64,000 nt of DNA from Cocos nucifera (Eukaryota > Streptophyta > Magnoliopsida > Arecales > Arecaceae). Within the stretch, counting starts at the first letter, position 1; every line of letters starts with the position of its first letter. The notes beneath the pieces were generated by a model that ran no database searches, was not told where the DNA came from, and worked only from the letters and a program-made list of their open reading frames with translations. The stretch is from assembly GCA_006176705.1 (NCBI GenBank), contig QRFJ01000021.1, positions 1,411,308 through 1,475,307 of the forward strand. Reading direction: 5' to 3'. Below, piece by piece: positions 48,774 through 61,300 of the stretch. The translations under genes were made by a program, and so were the position numbers.

Positions 48774-49531
48774 TTGCTCGACAGACTCAATGACGAGCAT
48801 TCCTTTAGAAGATCCTTCTTCCTACTAGTTCTTCAGGTTGGCCAGGTACCTAAGGCAGTTTCACTTCTAATGACCATCGGAGTTGCAATGAAAATACTTT
48901 TTCTTCTCCATGGTCTTCTTCTTGGGCTCATCCTTTTTTTTCTCTATTTTCTACTTTTTTGCATACTTTTTCTTCTTTCCAAAAGACTTTCTTTTAGAAG
49001 AAGTCTGTCCGATAGCCAGAACTGAGTCCTTTGAACTCTTTAAAATTTGCTCAACAGTAACCAATATATTCATTAACTCGGCCAAGGTGCACTGGAGCTT
49101 ATTCATATGGAAGTTCATAATGAACTGCCCATGCAAATCACTCAAGGATTGTAGGATCACATAAATTTACAAATTCTTGTTCATCAAGACATCAAGCTTC
49201 TCAAGCTCTTCTAGATCTTTGATCATTGTCGGGAAATGATCATTGACCGACTGCCCATCATGCATCCGCTGTGCCTTAAATAGTCTTTTGGAGACTTGAT
49301 AATGCATTGCGCGACTCTGATCACCAAATAACTATTGTAGGTACACCAACATTTGGCAAGCAGTCCTAATGCCTTCATGTTGGCACTATAACTCATCTGA
49401 TATTGAGCCCAACATATAGCACTTAGCTTTGTTATCATTGTTAGACCACTTTTCATGAGACGCTCTCTGATCCATGGTCGGACATGCTGGTAAAGTGGGG
49501 TTGGTCCTGGTCCAATACATAGGTTAGCCAT
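48774..49531 (-). pseudogene. Copia gag, decayed
   Basis: 48951-49160 is open and reads MILQSLSDLHGQFIMNFHMN followed by KLQCTLAELMNIL, the typical C-terminal helix region of Copia gag, then a lysine-rich tail. A zinc knuckle of form C-H-C-N...G-H...N-C follows near 48870-48830, with stops inside. 49223-49531 covers the N-terminal half with frame disruptions. Confidence 0.75.
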
Positions 49532-49560
49532 TTTGAATCCAAAATAATTTTGATGTTCTT

Positions 49561-49847
49561 TAGCCTATCCTTATAAATTAGTCTGATCAACTTGTGGGTA
49601 TCTAGGATTTAGGCTAGGATTTTGATGCAAATATTTTCTAATAGAGAATCAAAGTTTCTAGTTAGACTTGTAATTTGACTCAACCAATTTATTTAAAAAT
49701 TTTATTTTTAAATAAATTAGGCTCCTACTATTTTCTTGAATTTCTACACTTTCTTGGCAGAGATGCGAAAATATCTACGATCATTGATTTCTAGTGAATG
49801 GTGCGGTCCCACTGATTGGCTCACCAACTCACCTAATAATTATTAAT
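49561..49847. other. Spacer between Copia gag and Tat LTR
   Basis: AT-rich sequence on the gag 5' side. No Copia LTR or primer-binding site was found. Confidence 0.4.
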
Positions 49848-50748
49848 TATTGGTGTGAAATTTGATTGATGTCAGAATCGATGCTGGAGCCAAAGAAGAT
49901 GAGGTCACCGCTGGTGATCTACAAAACAAGTCTCATCCAGAGTCGAGGGTGGTGGCTCCGACTAGATCCTCTGACGATCAAGTCAGCTCTTTCGGCCAAC
50001 AAAAATGAAATGCTCAAAGAATTTTTAGCAGAGTTTTTAGCAAAAGATGAGAGTTCTAGAGCTTCAGAGAGAAGGCGTATCTAGAGGATCTCTTATATAG
50101 GTGAAGCCTGTAACAAACTGATGGTGACAATCATAACCACCTGGTAGTGGGCCGTTCAGAGCCATGTAAAGTTTGTTATGGAGGGTAGTGTCTATTGTCA
50201 CGATGCATCCATTATCATGATATACAAGTAGTTAAGATTTAATTATTGAAGTTTGGACTAAGCTGCTATCAGTAGCAAGAAAGGTTCGACTAGGAGAAGC
50301 CCTTCGGACGATTGGAAGGAATTCGGAGGGAGTTCAATTAATGGAGAAATCCATCTGAAGAGAGAGTTAGTTTGAAGGAGAAGTTCGGAGGAAATTCGGC
50401 TGAAGGAGAAGTCCATCTGAAGGAGAAGTTCGAAGGAAGTTTGACTTAAGGAGAAGTCCGTCTAGAGGAGAAGTTCGACTGAATGAAAAGTTCATCTAGA
50501 GGAGAAGTCCAGAGGAAGTTCGACTAAAGAAGAAGTCCATCTAGAGAAGAAGTCTGGAGAAAGTTTGTCTGAAGGAGAAGTCCGTCTAGAGGGAGTTCAT
50601 CTAAGCAGTCCCAAAGATCGGCAGGCATACTAAAGGTCGGTCAACCCAGGGGCAAGCGAAGCGGCGATTGAAGCTCTTTCATGATCAAAAATCCTTATCA
50701 ACTAGGCACTGGTTCGAAGATCGATAGGAGTGGGGTTTATCCCCAATA
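49848..50748 (-). repeat. Reverse Tat-family LTR
   Basis: The minus strand starts near TTGGGGATAAACCCCACTCC and ends CACACCAA. It includes a diverged 45-bp-type repeat array (about 50290-50600; units with GGAGAAGTCCGTCTAGAG) and a TATA-like TATATAAGAG at about 50089-50098. It is shorter than the LTR at 4396-5562 because it has fewer internal repeats. Confidence 0.68.
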
Positions 50749-51375
50749 ATTGTCCTTCTACTCTCGAGTTTGAAATTTAAGGAAAGAAAGTACAGAACAG
50801 GTAACTGTCGAAGTTTCAATCCGGATTTAGCGCTAGCAGGATGAGAAGTTTTGGAGTTTATCGCACTGACGCCGAAGCCTTCTTAAATCTGAAGTGATCC
50901 AAAAAGATAAATTTCAAAACTCGCACTGAGATACTGCCATAAGTATGGCATAATTATGATTCTATCGACCACCAGTCGCCTGTCGTAAGGAGTGGGACAT
51001 GCGTCAATTGGAGATCGGCTGGAGGAGCCTTTCCATCATAACCGTTTAAGACTCTGCGGGATATTTAGGTCTGGCACTTTCTCCTGAGGACTCATTCTTC
51101 CTTACACTCTTCTATTTCCTTCTACTATTTTCTTTCTTCTACCTGAGACACTCCGATTCCTTCTTTCAGTTTCTTCACTTGCCTGCATTTTTTCTGTTCA
51201 TTTCCTACCACGCCAATCGTCTCATTGATCTTCCAGACCTAACTAGGTTAGCTTCGAAACCTTACTCTTGATTATTTCTACATCTTTTATATCTCATTCT
51301 TTCTATTTCTTTGTAGCATTTCTATATTTTATTTTCTTCAATTTTTGGGTTTTTCTATATTTGAGTTTGATCCAA

Positions 51376-53370
51376 ATGTCTTCTGAAACCGCTCAGTCAT
51401 CCGATTCTTGGAGTTTGTCCGATCCGACCTCTCGAAATCCCAACTCCAGTGAGGAGGCCAAACTCAGAAGTGTGTCCCATTCGACCTTTATACCTGGCAC
51501 CATTCCTTGCTCTCTGTCTTTAGATAATCTTTCAATGATTAGGATCTGGTATGGTGTCCCTCTCGAGTATGAACTAGAACTTCTAGAACCAGCGATTGGG
51601 CTTGCTCTCTACCATCCGACCGATTTTGTCTGTACTTGGAAATCCTTCGTGCTGGACTAAGGCTTCCTCTTCCACCTTTTGTAATTAGTCTTTTTTGCTT
51701 CTTGAACATTTCGCTTGCCTCCGTAGTACCAAGCACCTTCAGATTTTTTATTGGATTTCTCTCTCTTTGTCATCTTACCGAAGTTCGTCCAACCATCTCC
51801 CTCTTTAGAATTACTACACCTTCAAGTGCCACCCTTCCATAAAAGACTGATGGTACTTTTCTTCCCAATTTGGCAAGAAGAGGTTATTGAAAGGAGCTCC
51901 TTCTTCTATCTACAACTGGAAGGAGAGATTCTTTTTTGTATCTTGCCAAGCTTTAATGCTAGAGCTTCCTCCTTGAGGTCTTCTTAGAGAGTCAATCCAT
52001 CAAGCTCCTAGTTTAGATAGGAGTGATCTTGACTGTGTTAGTAAACTTAGGAATTACCGAGCTCCCCTTCTACCCGAACTCTTGAAGGATCAAACTCTAT
52101 TCAACATGGGTTTAGGTCCCCTCAATCCGACTGGTACTTTTCTGCAAGCTTCGAATTTTCACAGGATTTTGTTTGTATGTGGATGTTGTTGATAATGATC
52201 TCTTATTTGTTGTAGAGATGGATGCTCGAGCCATTGACAGACTTGCCAAAGGACTTCATGCTCGAAAAAGAAAGAGAAAAGTATCAAGAGAGAGTTCGAA
52301 GAGGGTGAAGATTACCGCCCCAAGCTCCATGGCTCCTCCCAGTGCTGCTGCCACTTCTGAAGCTATCGAGAGCATCGAGGTTCCTCATCCTGTCGAGGTT
52401 CCTCCTATTGTCAAGATTGATATCGCTGGGGTTCAATGCCTCTTACGTCCATGATTTTCCTCACCAAAGATTGTCCTATCGAGAGAGAAGGGGAGAGGAG
52501 AAGAAAAAGAAGAAAAAGTCAGCTATTGCGAAGGTGCAATGCATGGCTCGTCCTAGTCGATTCAATGATAACGACGACTTGGAAGAGGGCCCCTTCAGCA
52601 CCCCGGACACCATACGAGAGCTGGTCAATAAGTTTGCCTTATTCGAGGTTGTAGATCAGATGGTCGACCTCGATGATGTCCAACTCACCTGGAACTCCCT
52701 TGGTACCTTCCTTCAAGTAACCATCCCGCTACATCTCTTCTTTCTTTTCCCCTCTAATGCCTATATAACTCTATTTGCTTCTTGCAATCAGATCACCAAT
52801 TGCTAGCGTACATCAAAAAGGTGAACCATTTGAAGTTAGAGTCATTAAGGGTTCAAGAGAACCTCCAAACCAAAGTTGACTACCTTCGGAAGAGGATCAT
52901 TATAGCTAACCGTCTCTTGGAGGAGAAGACGGTCGAGGTTGGGGCCCTTCAGGAAGCACTCTGGAAAGGAGAGCTCATTCTAGCAGGGTCACAGGCTACT
53001 TTGACTTTGGAGGAAGAGAGGAGAAAAAAAATCGAGGTCAGGATTGCCGAGCTAAAGGATGAAACCTCAAGGCAGATCTTGGAGGCAAAGGTCCAAGCGG
53101 TGGAGGAGTTCAAGGTTTCATCTAAAATGATGGACCTAAACATTGTCTTTAGCTAGGAGGCTTTTCAAAAGAGGTACGAGCTCTGTGAGGATCGAGTGGC
53201 TGGGAAGTTTCCCAAACTTGATCTCGATTTTCTTTATGGAGACGTCTCCGATGAAGAGACTAGACCATCAGCTGTTGCAACCAACCCTTGTCCTGCCAAA
53301 GGGCCCTTGAGCCCTCTGATCCTACTGTCGAAGCACCCAAACCCATGCTAGAGCCCAAGGTTGTCCCTGA
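51376..53370 (+). pseudogene. Antisense ORF of Tat element: 'putative gypsy type transposon' domain protein
   Basis: The start ATG at 51376 opens MSSETAQSSDSWSLSDPTSR. The frame then shifts to GLRLPLPPFVISLFCFLNIS near 51650, the hallmark of the plant family annotated as putative gypsy-type transposon (PF04195). Further on lie MDARAIDRLAKGLHARKRKR near 52220, after a possible acceptor TTGTAG, and a coiled-coil stretch at 52795-53150 rich in Glu, Lys and Leu. The last part reads RYELCEDRVAGKFPKLDLDF near 53175, then Pro/Glu-rich sequence. A GTAACC...TGCAATCAG intron is plausible at about 52718-52788. Frameshifts near 51650, 51840 and 52440 and a stop near 53154 make it a relic unless some are introns. 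Its molecular function is unknown. Confidence 0.65.
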
Positions 53371-53399
53371 AATTAATCTGATATTATCCTAGGAAACCA

Positions 53400-53780
53400 A
53401 CACCACATGCGACGTAACAGTATGTAAAAACCGTTATTAACGGCCGTTATATTGACGATCATATCTAAGGGTTGCGAACTCACCAGCCACTTACGACCGT
53501 TATCGTCCTTTCCATCCGTGCAGGGGCGCAGAGTTAAATGAGGAGGAGATCTCCAAGAACCGGGGTCGCTGTTTTCCATCCCCCCAACTCAACGTCTCGT
53601 GGGGCCCACCTTACACTCCAGCGATTCTCGCTAAAAAAGATTCATTTTTCGACGAGCCAAAAAAATTTAGGCGAAAAGGGGGCGAGAAAAGAGGGCTTTT
53701 TTTCTCCTAACCGTAAGCGAGGAGAGAGCGGGGGGGGGTACGATCGCGAAGGGAGAAAGGGGGGAGAGAGAGCTAGAGAG
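53400..53780 (+). promoter_or_regulatory. Proximal promoter and GA-rich leader of the kinase gene (K2)
   Basis: The region precedes the leader exon and carries a GGGGCCCACC block near 53600 (related to GGGCCC elements of plant housekeeping promoters) and a GAGA-rich tract near 53724-53785. No clear TATA box is visible. The same sequence exists in K1 (about 27226-27606). Confidence 0.45.
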
Positions 53781-54046
53781 AGAAAGCTCGCGATCGTCTT
53801 TGCCTGCCCATGGCGGAGGTGACGAAGAAGGGGGCTCCGAGATCCATAGTGAAGGCGGCGATGGCTGCCCTCTGAGATGACTCCCCGTCTCCCCTTCCTT
53901 CTTCGTCCCAATCTATCATTGGATTCACTTCTTTTCTGTAGTCCTCTCCGTTGTCGTCTTCGTTTGATTCCGCTTCGAGTCATAACCGGAGTCGCCGTCG
54001 TTTTGACCTCGGAAGAAACCCTAGCCTCGCCGCATCTTCTTTTCAG
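53734..54046 (+). other. Putative 5' leader exon of the kinase gene (K2)
   Basis: It ends at CTTTTCAG followed by GTGCTC. The matching acceptor is at 58281-58283 (ATTGTAG then GAGTGTG), giving an intron of about 4.2 kb inside the 5' leader, 40 bases upstream of the start codon. The borders are inferred from splice consensus only. Confidence 0.5.
53810..53875 (+). CDS. Upstream ORF of 21 codons in the kinase leader (K2)
   Basis: MAEVTKKGAP...AAMAAL then TGA, identical to 27636-27701. It sits in the putative leader exon in a good initiation context (GCCCATGGCG), upstream of the kinase start. If translated it would be expected to lower translation of the kinase; that is inference. Confidence 0.42.
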   Translation: MAEVTKKGAPRSIVKAAMAAL

Positions 54047-57000
54047 GTGCTCATCAGATGCCAGTATTTTATTTCTCGTTCATTTTTCTCTGATAATTTG
54101 TTGACACCAGAGTAGTTTACATTTTTTAAAAAACTGTTTTTTGGTTGAATTGCATTTATTTTGCTGTTTAGGGTAGCATTCTGTTGATTTCTTGACGCAG
54201 TGGAGTTGTTTCCATGAAAAATGAGGAGATGGCTAGAATTATTATTGGGTTTTGACCTAAAATTTTGGAAAGTTAGAATTTTCAAGGAGATTCGGACAGA
54301 TTTGCTTGTTTTGGATGTCTTACGTGTTGCTAATTGATCGATGAATTCATTTGAAAGAGGCATCAATCATCGGTTACTGGATTGAAGATAGCGTATATAG
54401 AGCTTAAAAGAAGAAAAGTTTTGGCGTTTTCTTCGACGTTGTGTTTCTGTCAAACTACTGAAATTAGTGCTATGAATTGAATGAAGTGGAGTGAGATGTG
54501 CTTTTTCGGCCAAGTTCAATGGCATAAATTTCAGCCAACGCAGACCAAACAACTTAAATACTGAATATTTTAGTTTCACGAGCTAATCTTGTTCCAAATG
54601 AAAGAAGAAACAAATAGAGAACTATGGAAGAAGGGCAAATCATGAGCGAACAACTGGTAGCTTAGTTTGTTGGCACCTATCTCTCCCAGTGAGAGGTCTT
54701 TAGTGCAAATCTGATGGGTGATGAATAACTATTGTATTATCAAAAAGATAAAAAATAAAGCTCACATGGTTCATCCATTACTGGTCTACATCCATGAGTG
54801 GTCAGAAATCGATAAAATTCATACTCAAATAAAGAGTCTTACGGATCTGATCTTATTGGTTGCATGATGTGAAATCCTCTTGCTCAACTTGGGAGAAGAC
54901 ATCATATTTTACCAACATCCACCAGGCAACTCCATATGTGCACCATCATGAGCTACACTGCAGTAGTGGACAGAAGAAACTAGAGAAAGATGATCCTTTT
55001 CTCTTCTTGTTTAACCCCAGTACCATTTTTTGAGGTTTTAGATAATCGGCGCCTTGGACTTTGTTTACAAAATGCCTTCATATTTAGTTTTAAATGCTCA
55101 CCACTTTACAAACAGAGAAAAAGGGACAGTTTTATATCACAATGCCTGTGTATTTTCACTTTCTAGTAACCATGGACTTGTCGATGATTTAGTGCTAAAC
55201 TTGCCTTGAGTGAATACATTAGATGTTGCAATCTCTACTCAAACTTCTTATTTGAACTAATTCTGTGAAGATGTGTTAGTTTTTTTCACCTAGTTCCCCA
55301 TCTTTGAATGGTCACATCTTAAGTTCCCCATTTTTGAATAACCATATCTTACCTTTTCTAGTGGTTCCTTGGATGTGGTGTTGAACCCCAAAATGGCTAA
55401 CTCTTAATTGATTAACAAGGCTTACCATCTGTTAAATAGCTCTGTGCTCTCTGGTAAAACATTGAAGTTATTCTACCGACTGTTAATTTTTCATATTATG
55501 ATGTGCCATCTTTGGTACTGGAGAATGCTATTGTTGGTACGAGCTTTTGATGTCCAGCTGATTGGAACATCATAAAACAACAGGGTGAAGATAAAATTGT
55601 TAATGTGATGCATGGTATTTTTGTGGTTGTTCTAGTGAAAATTTTCAACTGGGTTCTCTAGTCAAAATATCGAGAATTCGTGGGTGAACTTCATCTTTCA
55701 ATTGCTCCCCTTCTGCCCTTGAGCATTATGTAGGATATGCTAAAAAATGAGATGCTGACACAAGCAAAGATAGTATAGTTACTGAAAATGCTAAAAGATT
55801 GATGACTAGGCCTCAGGTGAGATGATTGAACTTTCAGAAATTTTGACTTTAACCTGTAGCTGTGAGGAAGTCAAGTGCTAAAATTGATGCTCTTATTGGA
55901 ATCCTGTGAACTGGTAAGAACTTTTTAGAGTATGTTTCTTGTGAATTCAACAAAAAAAAAAAGGAAAGAAGGCAAATGTAAAGCATGTAGTGGATACAAA
56001 AGGAAATGGAGGAGATCTTATGATTGAATTTGATTAATCAACAGAATATCTAAATGGGTAAAGTTGATTGTGACATCACAGAATATATTTGAAAAAATTG
56101 TTTTTAAGGGGCATGGAAACTACTCCAATTGACTTGATTAAGAGGTGGTTGAGCAGATATGAATGGCTGATTTTTTTGCTGTAGATGATAAGCTCATCCA
56201 TGTCAAATATTATGATGGTGGTGCATTTGGTGATATAAAAAGTTTGCACTACCCGCAAATGCTAGGAATATTTGGTGGTGTAGCGTCCAAATAAGATTAT
56301 TCCCATTATTATTTGCTTGTCTGCAGGAAGCTAAGTTAATAAATTGATAGATCTCTTTGAAGATCCAATGCCATTTAGATATTTCAGTTCAACCCGATAA
56401 AATAACTCATTAAATTATTTTTGATGAAACTAGTTGAGATACATCAATACAATAGGAGAGTGGAAATCATATCACAAAACCCAATTCATTATTGTATTGT
56501 TGGAATGGGTGATGAAACTCTAGTTGTATACTTGTTTAAATTGATTTTGTCTAAATTACACTTCATTCTTTCTGTTGTTTCCTAAAACTTTTTCTTCTTG
56601 TTATTGACCAAAAATTTGGAAGAGATGAAGATCCTTTGATCTCTAAATTTCCACTTCAGAATCTCCTTTTCCCAATTTTACCTATAATGGGAGGCCCAAA
56701 AGCTTAGATTGATTGTTTAAGTGTAGGTCTATCTAGGGATATATTTTTCCACCAACAAACAAGAAAGAAACTTAAAAAGGAGAATATGCTATATTGCTTC
56801 CTGCTTATGCATGAAAATGATTCTTTTGCTCAGGACTAGAACACAAGTTCCGTGACGCATATTTTTTTGATTCAAAGTTGGATTTGTGATCTTATTTGAT
56901 CCGGGTAGAATAGGCCTTGTTTTGTTCAAATTGTAGATCATACGGTTTTGAACAACGTTGATATCTCATAAATCTGAGCGTCTATTGAGCCTTTGTAGTT

Positions 57001-58283
57001 CAGGTAGTGACCTAGCAATAAAAAAAACATGTTGGCTTGAGACTGGCCTGTCCTAGCCCTGGATAGAACTTTTGACGAGCTTAGACAGGCTTGGACTAAC
57101 TTGATATCAATTCCTAGGTCAATGCTCAGGTTAATCCATGGCCATGGTGGCTCCAATGCTTGAGAGGGTTGGGGGGGGGGTGGGGTATGAAGATACAATT
57201 TCCAGATCATGGTCTTCCAAACAATGTGAGTTTGCTTTGCGCCAAACTCTTATGAAAGAGGGAACAATGAGAGGAGTTTTGGGGTTGTATATTGTATTGT
57301 ATTATATCATATTATCTGTATGTATGTAATGTGGCACCTAAGGTTAAATGGAATTGATTTGGTGGATGTATTAGTGAAGAAGAGGATTTTTGTAATTGCT
57401 TGGTGGTGAGGTATTTGGACCTTAGTTACTGTTGGAACCATTTGAATCTAAATAGTAGTGATAGTTGTCACGTCACATGTAATATATTTAAATGTCCTTT
57501 TCTGGAGGTTGGCTGTCCATATTTGAGTTTGTAATTGCACTTATGGTAGATACTTTGATCTCATTCTGACATATATCTTGATTTTTTTGTCATAGAGTGA
57601 AAGACAATAGCAAAGTAGTAATAAAAATAGTTCGTTCAGGCATTTCTTAGTCTTTTCTGATGTTTATGCTTTCTTTGTTTTGGTGTTGATGCACGGTCAG
57701 TTGGAACATGGCTGTCATTTGCTTTTGAAGACTATCTTAGGTTAGTTTCAAGTTTTTAAAGGAAAGTAGATGTTTTTTTACCAAATTGTTGTTCTAAGAA
57801 AGCCATCAGTTGCTCATTGAAATTTGTTTCTTCCTTTTCTTTTCAGATATGTCACTTGAGCATTATAGTGCTTAGCACCAATAAATTTGGTTAGCTGTGC
57901 TGTAGTGGCTCTCTACATTTCAGTGCACGATTAGTTGGAGGTACATGACTTCCGGTATGAGATGGTTCTCATTCTTACTTGAGACAAACTTTTTGGCATG
58001 GTGAGGGTTATTCCTAGCCACACCCAGACAGGTGCCTCTCAGTCATTGTTGTAATATTTTCAAAGTGATATTAATATGTAATAGTATCTTTAAAGTGAAT
58101 GATGTTGAATATTTTCAAAAGGCTGGTACTTGGTCACAAGTTCACCCTTATGCCATTGCCAAATTTGTTTTGGAATCTCAGCTTGATGGAAAGGCAGATA
58201 TTACCAAAGGAGTAACTTTCATTTAGATACTAAAATTACCTCATCAACTCTTTAACTCACTCTGTGAATCCTGGAAATTGTAG
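54047..58283 (+). other. Intron 1 of the kinase gene
   Basis: Mostly T-rich intronic sequence. Its first 2 kb belong to the duplicated segment K2. At 56090-56330 short readable stretches (for example TPIDLIKRWLSRYEW) hint at decayed coding sequence of unknown origin. A 10-G run with flanking G tracts occurs at 57165-57186. No intact element is recognised. Confidence 0.5.
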
Positions 58284-58323
58284 GAGTGTGAAGGTTGTTA
58301 ATGATGTCCTATAAGAAACAACA

Positions 58324-61300
58324 ATGGAACATGAATTTGAGAAGAGATTTCCAACAAATCCTAGAGACTACAAGTTGTATGAGGGAGTTGGAGAAGGTGT
58401 CAGTGCCAGTGTGTACAGGGCTCTCTGTATTCCACTTAATGAGATAGTTGCTATCAAGGTTCTTGACCTTGAGAAGTGCAATAATGACCTGGTACGTTAG
58501 CATTTTGTTATTGGCTGAACAAATTTGATGGTAAGACTTTTTTATGCAATAACTTTTTTTAGTCCCAGCTTTTCTTTTTCATTGTTGCATTCTTTATTGT
58601 CTCTTCCTTTCTTAAGAACAATCTGGCAGTTAGTTTTTCTAATAATTAGTGGTGAAATTTGAGATTCACACTTCTTTATGTAATGAATGATAATGAATTT
58701 TTAACCTTGTGCTTTTCTAATGCCCTTTATTCAGCCTAAGTATAACTATAATTTTCTGTTGCATCATAGAGTTTCTTCCTTCCATAAGTTTGTTTGTCTA
58801 TCTTAAAGGAATCTAATAGTTGCAAGTTGCAAAATGTTTTCACCGTAATTGTTTTTCTATGTATTTTTAGATTTTTCTAGTTATGTAAAACTAAAGCCAT
58901 AACCAAAGGCCTCACCTAGTTGCGCTTATTTTCTTTTTCACCTTTCTATTATCATCTATGGAACCCTCTGTTTTGTGTAATCATCTCATATGATATTTCA
59001 ACTCAACATAGAGAAACTACTTGATTATAATGTTTTCCCTACTATTTTCTATGCTTAGACCTAAGAGCAATTTGGATAGTTTTCTTTTAATTGCATATGC
59101 TGGTATATACTTATCATGTAATAGAAGTCCATCTGGGTCTTTAAAAGGGCAAGCAGTCCATATACAGCTCTAATTCCTTTGACCAGAAGTTCTTCCTTTT
59201 AAAAAAGTATTAAATGGAGATCTACTTTTTTGATTTGTGATGAATGTGTTGCACAGCTTTCTTCTAGTGATTGTTTATTTTTTTCTGGTTTCCTTCTTAC
59301 AGGATGGAATAAGGCGTGAAGTGCAAACTATGAGCTTGATTGATCATCCAAATGTCCTACGAGCTCATTGCTCTTTCACAGCAGGTCATGACCTATGGGT
59401 CGTGATGCCTTACATGGCTGGGGGATCTGCCCTTCATATAATGAAATCTGCTTATTCAGAAGGTTTTGAGGAGCCAGTCATTGCAACTCTTCTACGTGAA
59501 GTTCTTAAAGCTCTTGTTTATCTCCATTCTCATGGGCATATCCACAGAGATGTTAAGGTATCAGATAGTAATGTTTATGGTTGGTGCTCTTGAATTTTCT
59601 AGCTAATCTTTTAATGACCAAAGTGTTAAGTTGGGCTTCATTTTTTGTTCCAAATTCTACGTCACATTTGTTGGTTTGCATGAAAATAAACGTGATGAGA
59701 GATAACAATGTTTCAATTGCATGCACCTTATTTTACTGAGAGAAACCTTTAGCATTGAGGAATTTGATTATAGATTTTGTTTGTTATGCAACAAGTTGAT
59801 TGTTGGAAGGTTAAGTTCTTTTATACTGGTTCATATGCTTAAAAATTTCAAGTAAACATGACCTAATATGATTTTATTGTTTGAGAAGCTAGATATTTAG
59901 AGCAGCAAATGAAAAATCAACCCCAAAAGAATAATTTTTTGTGCATCTGCATCCCGTGCACCATGATAATGAAATCATAATCCAACTATTTGATTGAGTG
60001 AAGGCATGCAATAGAATGCCATAATTTTATTTATTTATTGGACTGTTTATCTTTGTTTCTTTAGGAGCACTTGAGCAACTGCTAGGGTCTGCCTTGTAAG
60101 TGCTGTGCCACATCATTACTAAGAGGGAAGTGGTGAAAAAGGACCAGTGGCAATTGTATTATCAAAGGATGTAGCCTTTAATAGGATTGAATGGCAGAGA
60201 AGGTTATATAAAAGCTAACCTTTAGTCGAATAAGGTTTATGATATTATTCTAGTTTTACTAGGTGTAACAGTTCTTAAAATTCACCACTAGGATTGGCAG
60301 GTATGGCTTAAGAAACTATATCTCGAGACAATATTAGTCTGCCTGCTATTTAACATGCTATAGTCTTGGGCATTTGATTTTTTTTTTTCCTTTGTTTTAC
60401 ATGATAATATGATATGCTTTTAACATAGCTTAAGGAGCGAATTTCAAGTGGCAAACTTGAGAATAACTTGACCACATGTTTAATGAGGTAGCTGAATAGC
60501 CTTGCAACAAGCATATTAATCTGTTTGCATATACTTATGATGTCCTTTTTCTCAGGTTTGGCTTCTGATGACATTTCACTCATCTAATCAACTTAAATGG
60601 CTGGCTGTTATGTGCAAGATTGTTCGTCACATAGTTGTCAGCTTTACTCATCCATGTGAACGAATTCTACATTCATAAAGTTAACCTTAAAGCATTTTTA
60701 TTCAATCTGATGTAGCCTTGTTCATGACTGAAGATTATATGATTTGTGGGCTTTCAAGCAGATGGGTTTTCAGAACTATAACCAGATATCTGCTCTCATA
60801 TTCTCTCAATTTTAGCAAAAGAGCTTTGCTAACCTATGCAATTGAGCAACCATGATGGCATCAGGGAATTTTGTCAAGTTGTAGAAAAGGGTTCACATAG
60901 TTCACTCCAAAGAGATGGGATAGGCTGGTAGATAATCTTGCTGTTCCATAAGATATTAATGTAGTCGTATTCTCATTCATGCTCTTTATGCTGGAGACTG
61001 CCAAATCATTTCCCTGAACCCATATAAGCATGTCTACTTGTGTTGGTGTCTGGGTAGTAATGTGTCTAACTGTGAGATGTTGATCAGGTTGAGGGTTGGA
61101 TGAAGGTGAAAACAAACTTGAACAATGTCTGCCTAAGAGTCATCTTGACATGCTCCATGTATCTATATAGTCATACTTCTAGGACTTCTAAACTGTATAT
61201 TGAGGCTCTTTCAAATATTTGTATAGTGCCAAATTTCTTTAGTCTGCTTTTATCTTTCATGATATCACATTGGTTCTACTTTTTTCAGGCTGGCAATATC

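Larger units (their letters stand above)
46727..49560 (-). mobile_element. Copia element of the same family, reverse orientation, no LTRs
   Basis: In minus-strand sense order I see gag (about 49530-48950), a CCHC knuckle near 48870-48830, the pre-integrase/integrase region (about 48700-48000), then a linker and the RT start ending at a NEYLE-like position at 46727. The RT part reads FKAWLVAKGY then SIRTLLAIVVYFNHEIW, matching the RT of 41901-44291. RT is cut right after this motif, so the palm and RNase H are missing. Stops are frequent. Confidence 0.8.
49848..53374 (-). mobile_element. 3' part of a Tat-lineage Gypsy element with antisense ORF, reverse orientation
   Basis: A reverse LTR at about 49848-50748 is related to the LTR at 4396-5562. 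On its inner side lie a polypurine tract (minus strand CTCGAGAGTAGAAGGACA, about 50751-50770) and then an ORF on the opposite strand to the element (51376-53370). Tat-lineage elements are known to carry such antisense ORFs between pol and the 3' LTR. The element stops dead at 53374, where the second kinase 5' segment begins, so gag, pol and the 5' LTR are absent. Confidence 0.7.
53375..56080 (+). repeat. Kinase 5' segment K2 (attached to the coding exons)
   Basis: Near-identical direct repeat of 27201-29904. To its right the sequence continues into the rest of intron 1 and the kinase coding exons. To its left it abuts the truncated Tat antisense ORF region, so only about 350-400 bases of native promoter remain before the leader. 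Confidence 0.95.

Noticed and set aside
56076..56330. Possible decayed gene in intron 1 (TPIDLIKRWLSRYEW region)
   Set aside because: Too short and too broken to name. Mentioned only inside the intron entry.
58032..58226. 64-codon frame just upstream of the kinase start as an extra N-terminal exon
   Set aside because: It ends with a stop before the acceptor at 58283 and does not resemble the family. The MEHEFEKRFP start already matches relatives.
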